From NCBI GenBank assembly GCA_025362705.1, contig JANYFH010000132.1, positions 1 through 10,116 of the forward strand: a stretch of 10,116 nt of DNA, in the 5' to 3' direction. This DNA is from Betaproteobacteria bacterium. Its GTDB lineage: Bacteria; Pseudomonadota; Gammaproteobacteria; Burkholderiales; Usitatibacteraceae. Positions 5,686-10,116 of the stretch are shown here, piece by piece (the stretch's first letter is position 1; each line of letters starts with the position of its first letter). A program made the translations under genes and the position numbers. Below the pieces are notes generated by a model. It was given only the letters and a program-made list of their open reading frames with translations, searched no databases and was not told the origin of the DNA.

Positions 5686-7506
5686 TTACGCGCCAATCCC
5701 CTCTTCCTGCTGTTGCAATCTCCACATCTCCGCAAACTTCCCGTTCCGCTCAATCAGCTCACGGAAGTTGCCGCGCTCGACGATGCGGCCATGATCCATC
5801 ACCAGAATCTGGTTGGCATCAATAATGGTGGAGAGACGGTGCGCGATAACCAGCGTGGTGCGGTCCTTGGCGATGTCGCGCAACTCTGCCTGAATCGATT
5901 TCTCGGTTGCGGAATCAAGTGCAGATGTGGCTTCATCAAAGATCATGATCGCCGGATTTTTCAGTAGCGTGCGCGCAATCGCCACGCGCTGCTTTTCGCC
6001 GCCGGAAAGTTTCAGCCCGCGTTCGCCAACCATGGCCTGCCATTTATCCGGTAGCCGTTCGATGAATCCGCTGACATGGGCGCGCCGTGCTGCGTCTTCA
6101 ATTTCCGTATCTGTCGATCCCGGACGACCGTAGCCGATGTTGTAGCGGATGGTGTCGTTAAAGAGCACCGTATCTTGCGGCACGATGCCGAGGTTCGCGC
6201 GCACACTTGCCTGTGTGACGTCGCGGATGTCCTGCCCATCGATGCTGATGCTGCCGCTGCCAATGTCGTAAAACCTGAACAGCAATCGCGACAATGTCGA
6301 TTTGCCCGCACCGCTGGAACCAACCACGGCAACCGTGTGCCCGGCGGGTACCTCAAAACTCACGTCGAATAAAATTTGGCGCTTCGCGTCGTAGCCGAAA
6401 TTGACGTGGTCAAATTTGATGGTCGCGCCGGTAATGGCAAGCGGCTTGGCATCGGGCTTGTCAGCAATTTCGCGATTCTCACCCAGCAGGCGAAACATTT
6501 TTTCCATGTCGGTCAGGGCTTGCTTGATCTCGCGATACATCACGCCCAGAAAATTGAGCGGGATGTAGAGCTGTATCAACAGTGCATTCACCATGACCAG
6601 GTCGCCCAGCGTAAGCTGACCCTGGACAACACCGTCAGAGGCGCGCCACATCAGGAGCGTGACGGCACTGGCAATGACAAAACTTTGCGCGACGTTCAGG
6701 AGACCCAGCGATGTCTCGCTCTTGGTGGCCGCTGCCTCGTAGCTTTGCAGGTTCTTGTCATAGCGCCCGGCCTCGTATTCTTCGTTGCCGAAATATTTGA
6801 CGGTCTCGTAATTGAGCAGCGAGTCGATGGCCTTGGTGTTTGCTTTGGAATCCATTTCGTTCATCTGCCGCCGATGCGCGGTGCGCCATTCAGTGATGCC
6901 GATGGTGGCGATGATGTAGAACAGAATCGCAGACAGCGTGATCACCACAAACCAGATGTTGAATTTGCGCGCCAGCAGAATCGTTACCAACGTGATTTCG
7001 AGAATGATCGGGATCACCGAAAAAAGCATGAACGACATCAAAGTTGAAATGCCGCGTGAACCGCGTTCAATGTCGCGTGTCACGCCGCCGGTTTGCCGAT
7101 CCAGGTGAAACCTGAGCGACAGTGCATGCAAGTGGCGGAACACCGAAAGCGCCACCCTGCGCACGGCGCGCTGCGTGACTTTCACGAATACGATATCGCG
7201 CAATTCGCCGAACAATGTAGAAGACAAGCGCAGCAGCCCATAGGCTGCCAATAGCGCGAACGGCACAACCAGAATCGCTTTCGATTTATCCAGCGAATCC
7301 ACAATTTCTTTTAACAGCAGCGGCACGCCGATGTTGGCAACTTTGGCGGTGATCAGGAAGGTCAGCGCCAGCGCAACGCGCCAACGGAAATCCCAAAGAT
7401 AGGGAATTAACGATCGAATAACGCGCCAATCGCTTTTCGTTGCGACGGGTTTAGCGGCGGCGCTGCTCGCTGCCGGAGAGGTATTGGTGGGGTGGGCTGC
7501 GGACAT
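5686..7506 (-). CDS. Atm1-type ABC exporter (fused permease-ATPase half-transporter)
   Basis: This inner-membrane ABC exporter of 606 residues would work as a homodimer. The N-terminus (1-27) is a low-complexity Ala/Ser/Thr/Pro tail. Six membrane helices lie within about residues 35-325 and the ATPase domain follows. It has Walker A GSSGAGKST with Lys402, signature LSGGE at 500-504, Walker B IMIFDE with Asp524 and catalytic Glu525, and H-loop His556. The membrane part carries TGGVTRDIERG, LLNYETVKYFGNE and L-N-x2-Q. These are typical of the Atm1/ABCB7 family, whose bacterial members export glutathione derivatives and metal-glutathione complexes. The substrate here is inferred only from family. 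I chose the ATG at 7504-7506. An in-frame TTG at 7566 would add 20 residues, but neither start has a clear Shine-Dalgarno. The gene is divergent from the GNAT gene. Confidence 0.9.
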   Translation of the reverse strand: MSAAHPTNTSPAASSAAAKPVATKSDWRVIRSLIPYLWDFRWRVALALTFLITAKVANIGVPLLLKEIVDSLDKSKAILVVPFALLAAYGLLRLSSTLFGELRDIVFVKVTQRAVRRVALSVFRHLHALSLRFHLDRQTGGVTRDIERGSRGISTLMSFMLFSVIPIILEITLVTILLARKFNIWFVVITLSAILFYIIATIGITEWRTAHRRQMNEMDSKANTKAIDSLLNYETVKYFGNEEYEAGRYDKNLQSYEAAATKSETSLGLLNVAQSFVIASAVTLLMWRASDGVVQGQLTLGDLVMVNALLIQLYIPLNFLGVMYREIKQALTDMEKMFRLLGENREIADKPDAKPLAITGATIKFDHVNFGYDAKRQILFDVSFEVPAGHTVAVVGSSGAGKSTLSRLLFRFYDIGSGSISIDGQDIRDVTQASVRANLGIVPQDTVLFNDTIRYNIGYGRPGSTDTEIEDAARRAHVSGFIERLPDKWQAMVGERGLKLSGGEKQRVAIARTLLKNPAIMIFDEATSALDSATEKSIQAELRDIAKDRTTLVIAHRLSTIIDANQILVMDHGRIVERGNFRELIERNGKFAEMWRLQQQEEGIGA

Positions 7507-7606
7507 ACGTGGGAGTGTAGCGAGTGACGAAACGTGGGCGGAGAAGGAAGAAGCAACAGAGCTCAATTCTACGCTGTCGGACTATGCCAGCACCGTTTGA
7601 TTGTCA

Positions 7607-7635
7607 TTGTCGTGCTCCTCGTGGTTAGTTACACT
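7607..7635 (+). promoter_or_regulatory. Candidate sigma-70 promoter for the GNAT gene
   Basis: TTGTCG (7607-7612), a 17-base spacer and TACACT (7630-7635) match the -35 and -10 consensus at four of six positions each. This would give a leader of roughly 43 bases ahead of the ATG at 7685. The 178-base gap must also hold the promoter of the divergent exporter gene, which I could not place. Confidence 0.33.
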
Positions 7636-7684
7636 CTGTACCGGCGCACTGCTTTTCAATTCGTCCAAAAACAGGATATCTGCC

Positions 7685-8314
7685 ATGAACATCCAGCCAA
7701 TCACGCTCAAAGGGCGCCTGACGCGCTTGGAACCCCTGTCGGAAGCCCATATCCCCGATCTCGATTTCGCATGCAAGGACTCGCCCGACGGCAAGCGCAC
7801 CATCTGGCGCTATTTGCTGGATTCACGAACTTATCGAACCGGGGGTATGTCGGGACTGGTGAAAGAACTGATGACGCGCCAGCAAGCAGGAACCGATTTG
7901 CCGTTTGCGATCATTGACGTCAAGTCCGACAAAGCGGTCGGGACGACGCGTTTCATGGAAATCGAAACTGACAATCGCGTGGTCGAAATTGGCACCTGGA
8001 TCGGTCTCGATTTCCAGCGCGCAGGATTGAACCTCGAAAGCAAATATCTGATGCTCCGCCACGCGTTTGCCACATTGAAGGTTATCCGCGTGCAATTCAA
8101 AATCGATCACCGCAATTTTGGCTCGCTTGACGCAATCGAGCGTATCCGCGCCTATCGCGAAGGTATTTTGCGCAATCACATCATCCTGGCTGATGGCACG
8201 GTGCGATCGTCGGTTTATTACAGCATCCTCGAATCAGAATGGCCGGCGGTGGAAATTCACATCCAGAATTTGACGGCGCGGGCACCCGCAGAGCCGGTCA
8301 CTCTGCCCGCATAG
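7685..8314 (+). CDS. GNAT-family N-acetyltransferase (RimJ/RimL-like)
   Basis: This is a 209-residue cytosolic protein of the Acetyltransf_3 type, which transfers an acetyl group from acetyl-CoA to an amine. The ATG at 7685 is chosen because AGGA lies 8 bases upstream; a longer frame from 7601 has no such signal. After an N-terminal strand (T-L-K-G-R-L-T-R-L-E-P-L) come the central strands G-T-T-R-F-M-E-I and E-I-G-T-W-I-G. The acetyl-CoA loop and helix follow as Q-R-A-G-L-N-L-E-S-K-Y-L-M-L (about 112-125). The stretch R-V-Q-F-K-I-D-H-R-N and then A-I-E-R-I-R-A-Y-R-E-G is the usual C-terminal motif. It ends with V-Y-Y-S-I-L-E-S-E-W-P, common in this subfamily. Neither the neighbours nor the sequence indicate whether the acceptor is a ribosomal protein or a small molecule. 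It starts the rightward gene group; the next gene begins 45 bases after its stop. Confidence 0.85.
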   Translation: MNIQPITLKGRLTRLEPLSEAHIPDLDFACKDSPDGKRTIWRYLLDSRTYRTGGMSGLVKELMTRQQAGTDLPFAIIDVKSDKAVGTTRFMEIETDNRVVEIGTWIGLDFQRAGLNLESKYLMLRHAFATLKVIRVQFKIDHRNFGSLDAIERIRAYREGILRNHIILADGTVRSSVYYSILESEWPAVEIHIQNLTARAPAEPVTLPA

Positions 8315-8359
8315 GCAAGCAAACATGCGCCTATCCGAAAACTTGCCATCGCGCTTTCA

Positions 8360-9112
8360 ATGAACCCTCTGTATCGAAAAATGCTCATCCTGTCGGTCAG
8401 CATCGCCGCGTTTGCCGTCGGCATGACCTACCTGCTGGTGCTCTTCAAAGTGCAAGGTACGCACCGTGATTTACGGCATGGCCGCTTCGAGCTGATTGCC
8501 AAGGAAATCGACCGCATTGTTGAGCGCAGCATGGCACTGGGACTGAATTTTTCCGAGCTCAATTCGTTGCCGCAGGCAATGCAACGCCGCCAGCAGTCAG
8601 ATTTCGCTATTTCGCATATTGATATCCTCGATGCGCAAGGCAAGACCATCTATTCCACCGAACCGGCACGCGTGGGTCAATCGACTATCGCATGGGTGCC
8701 CGCTTTTCGCACCGCACGCGGAGATCTGTGGCGTTATCTGGCCGATGATGACGCCGTCGCCGGAGCGGTGGTGAAGAATAATTTCGATGTCGTGGAGGGC
8801 TATGTTGCGGTCGCGTATTCGGCAAAGGAAGGCCGCGCCACCCACGAACAAATGCGCGATGGTTTGAGACCGGTCGCACTAGTCGCATTTGGCGTCAGCG
8901 CCGCAGTGCTCTTCTTCGCACTGTCGCTACTCGCGTGGCGATTTGAGCGTGATGTGAAGGCAGCCGCCTCGCGCCTGACCGGTAACGACGCCAGCGCAAA
9001 ACCGCTGCACGGCGGTTGGGATAGCTTGATCAGGGCAACCAAAAGCCAATTTGCCGATGCGCGCGGCGCCCTGACAGCATGGCGCGAACAGCACGGGACA
9101 ATCGGCAAATGA
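8360..9112 (+). CDS. Two-TM membrane sensor-like protein without an output domain
   Basis: This 250-residue membrane protein has a TM helix at about 8-29, a periplasmic domain of about 140 residues and a second TM helix at about 172-193. A short charged cytoplasmic tail (194-250) follows. The topology is that of a sensor, but no HAMP signature, kinase, cyclase or methyl-accepting domain is present, so the protein may act through a partner. The periplasmic part includes R-S-M-A-L-G-L (56-62), S-x-I (85-87) and G-K-x2-Y-S-T (94-100). The same motifs occur at near-identical spacing in the next gene, so the two sensor domains are related. The start ATG at 8360-8362 has no strong Shine-Dalgarno but puts a basic residue pair just before TM1. 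The stop overlaps the next start (ATGA). The ligand is unknown. I cannot assign a named family beyond a Cache-like possibility. Confidence 0.75.
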   Translation: MNPLYRKMLILSVSIAAFAVGMTYLLVLFKVQGTHRDLRHGRFELIAKEIDRIVERSMALGLNFSELNSLPQAMQRRQQSDFAISHIDILDAQGKTIYSTEPARVGQSTIAWVPAFRTARGDLWRYLADDDAVAGAVVKNNFDVVEGYVAVAYSAKEGRATHEQMRDGLRPVALVAFGVSAAVLFFALSLLAWRFERDVKAAASRLTGNDASAKPLHGGWDSLIRATKSQFADARGALTAWREQHGTIGK

Positions 9113-10116
9113 CTTCTGCCGCACCGGCGAGAAAACTGGCGCTAGCCGGCATGGGTATCGTGCTCATCACGATTACCGCCGCAATGGCCGTCATCGCCTG
9201 GTTCGCCTTCGGCCTGACAGACCGTGTGCTCACCTACGAGACCATGCGCAAAGCCGAAAGTGTGGCACGTTCGCTGGCAGGTACTTTCGACCGCGCTGCC
9301 GAGCTGGGTATACCGCTCGAAAAAATGCCGGGCGTGTCAGAAAAGCTCACTGAAACCCGCCAGCAGCACGCCGAGTTATCGCGCATTACCGTCGTCGTTG
9401 CCGGAAAACCGCTCTACACCACGCGCGCCGATGACAGTGAGGTCTTGGAGGAGGTACTCGTCGAACGGGTACCGATTGCGTCCGCAGCAGGCACCAGCGA
9501 ACTGCTTGAAGTGGCGGTGGATCCGCGTTTTGTGACACGACTGTTCTCTGAACTGCTTCTGGATTTTCTGGTGATTCTGGTCGTCGCCGGTTTTGTGACA
9601 CTTGAATTAATTTATTTTCGTGCAGGCCCCATCGTTGTCTCGCCGTTGAATACGCTCGTGACGAGCCTGTCCAACATTGCCAACGGCCGCGTGGCGAGCG
9701 CCATTCCCGCCAATTTCGCTGGCGGTCTCAAGGCGCTGGCATACGCCACGCGCGAGGCGCAGAGCCAAGTTCTGGCGCAATACGTCGACTGCCGGAAACT
9801 GTTGCGCACAGCTTTGCGCGAACGGCGCGCGCGCGGTTCCACGAGCCCCGATTCCAGCCAACCGATCCGTGCTGCTGTCGTCGGTCTAAGCACCCTGCGG
9901 GACCGCTACCAATTGCATGTCGCAGCGTCGCGCGAGGAAGTGCTCGACCCGAAGGCGGCGCTGGGAAGCATGCGTGCACCGTTTTTTTTGTTGTTGCTGG
10001 CCGAGGATCTCTCGCGCGGTTTCCTGCCGCTATTTGCTGGCACGATGTCGGTGGGGCCGGTGGCCATTCCTGCGCACTGGGTGGTCGGCCTGCCGATATT
10101 TTTATTCATGCTCATC
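9109..10116 (+). CDS. Sensor-HAMP protein continuing into an MFS-like membrane domain (partial)
   Basis: Translation from the ATG at 9109-9111, which overlaps the previous stop, stays open for 336 codons to the window end. TM1 is at about 10-35, followed by a periplasmic domain (38-147) with R-A-A-E-L-G-I (62-68), S-R-I (91-93) and G-K-P-L-Y-T-T (99-105). TM2 is at about 149-169. A HAMP-like segment follows: G-P-I (173-175), P-L-N-T-L (179-183), and I-A-N-G-R before Ile199. After a basic linker rich in Arg and Ser (about 236-262) the protein re-enters the membrane at A-P-F-F-L-L-L-L-A-E-D-L-S-R (290-303). It continues with F-L-P-L-F and a second hydrophobic stretch, G-L-P-I-F-L-F-M-L-I (327-336). 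This looks like the first two helices of a major-facilitator-type transporter, which would make it a sensor-transporter fusion. Other multi-spanning domains are possible because the rest lies outside the window. Confidence 0.7.
   Translation, partial: MTSAAPARKLALAGMGIVLITITAAMAVIAWFAFGLTDRVLTYETMRKAESVARSLAGTFDRAAELGIPLEKMPGVSEKLTETRQQHAELSRITVVVAGKPLYTTRADDSEVLEEVLVERVPIASAAGTSELLEVAVDPRFVTRLFSELLLDFLVILVVAGFVTLELIYFRAGPIVVSPLNTLVTSLSNIANGRVASAIPANFAGGLKALAYATREAQSQVLAQYVDCRKLLRTALRERRARGSTSPDSSQPIRAAVVGLSTLRDRYQLHVAASREEVLDPKAALGSMRAPFFLLLLAEDLSRGFLPLFAGTMSVGPVAIPAHWVVGLPIFLFMLI

Noticed and set aside
6376..7047. 223-codon plus-strand open frame
   Set aside because: It lies entirely antisense to the membrane domain of the Atm1-type exporter. 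Its product is rich in His, Gln, Asp and Arg with no domain, as expected of a shadow frame.
7507..7566. TTG-initiated 20-residue extension of the ABC exporter
   Set aside because: It is a rare start codon without a Shine-Dalgarno, and family members begin near the ATG at 7506. It is not strictly excluded.
8315..8359. Terminator between the GNAT gene and the sensor gene
   Set aside because: The 45-base gap has no stable hairpin followed by a T-run, so the genes may be co-transcribed.

Overview
The window looks like chromosomal DNA of a Gram-negative proteobacterium, most likely a betaproteobacterium. The grounds are a periplasmic D-Ala-D-Ala endopeptidase, a MAPEG membrane protein, an Atm1-type ABC exporter, Shine-Dalgarno-poor ATGA-coupled operons and moderately high GC. 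The taxonomic call is an inference from gene families, not from a marker gene. No rRNA, tRNA, CRISPR array or complete insertion sequence is visible.

Layout. (1) Bases 1-1332, minus strand: a PbpG-type endopeptidase (400-1332), followed downstream by a MAPEG-family membrane protein (1-330, cut by the window edge). (2) Bases 1444-4447, plus strand: a three-gene operon whose members overlap by ATGA at both junctions. It encodes a MetY-type O-acetylhomoserine sulfhydrylase, an alpha/beta hydrolase, and an unrecognised exported protein with eight cysteines and an internal duplication. (3) Bases 4448-5685: an islet with one minus-strand gene of unknown function (4735-5394, possibly a degenerate PD-(D/E)XK-like protein). 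Its surroundings are rich in hairpins and small repeats. (4) Bases 5686-7506, minus strand: an Atm1-type ABC exporter with fused membrane and ATPase domains, with a REP-like palindrome behind it. (5) Bases 7685-10116, plus strand, divergent from the exporter: a GNAT acetyltransferase, then two ATGA-coupled membrane genes. The first (8360-9112) is a bare two-TM sensor with no output domain. The second (9109 to past the window end) has a related sensor, a HAMP-like segment and then the start of a multi-spanning, MFS-like membrane domain.

How the genes fit together. The metY operon suggests sulfur amino-acid synthesis coupled to a hydrolase and an exported partner of unknown role. The last two genes look like a sensor pair in which one partner carries a transporter-like module. 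That pair, the duplicated Cys-rich exported protein and the repeat-bounded islet gene are the least ordinary items here. The remaining genes belong to well-known families.
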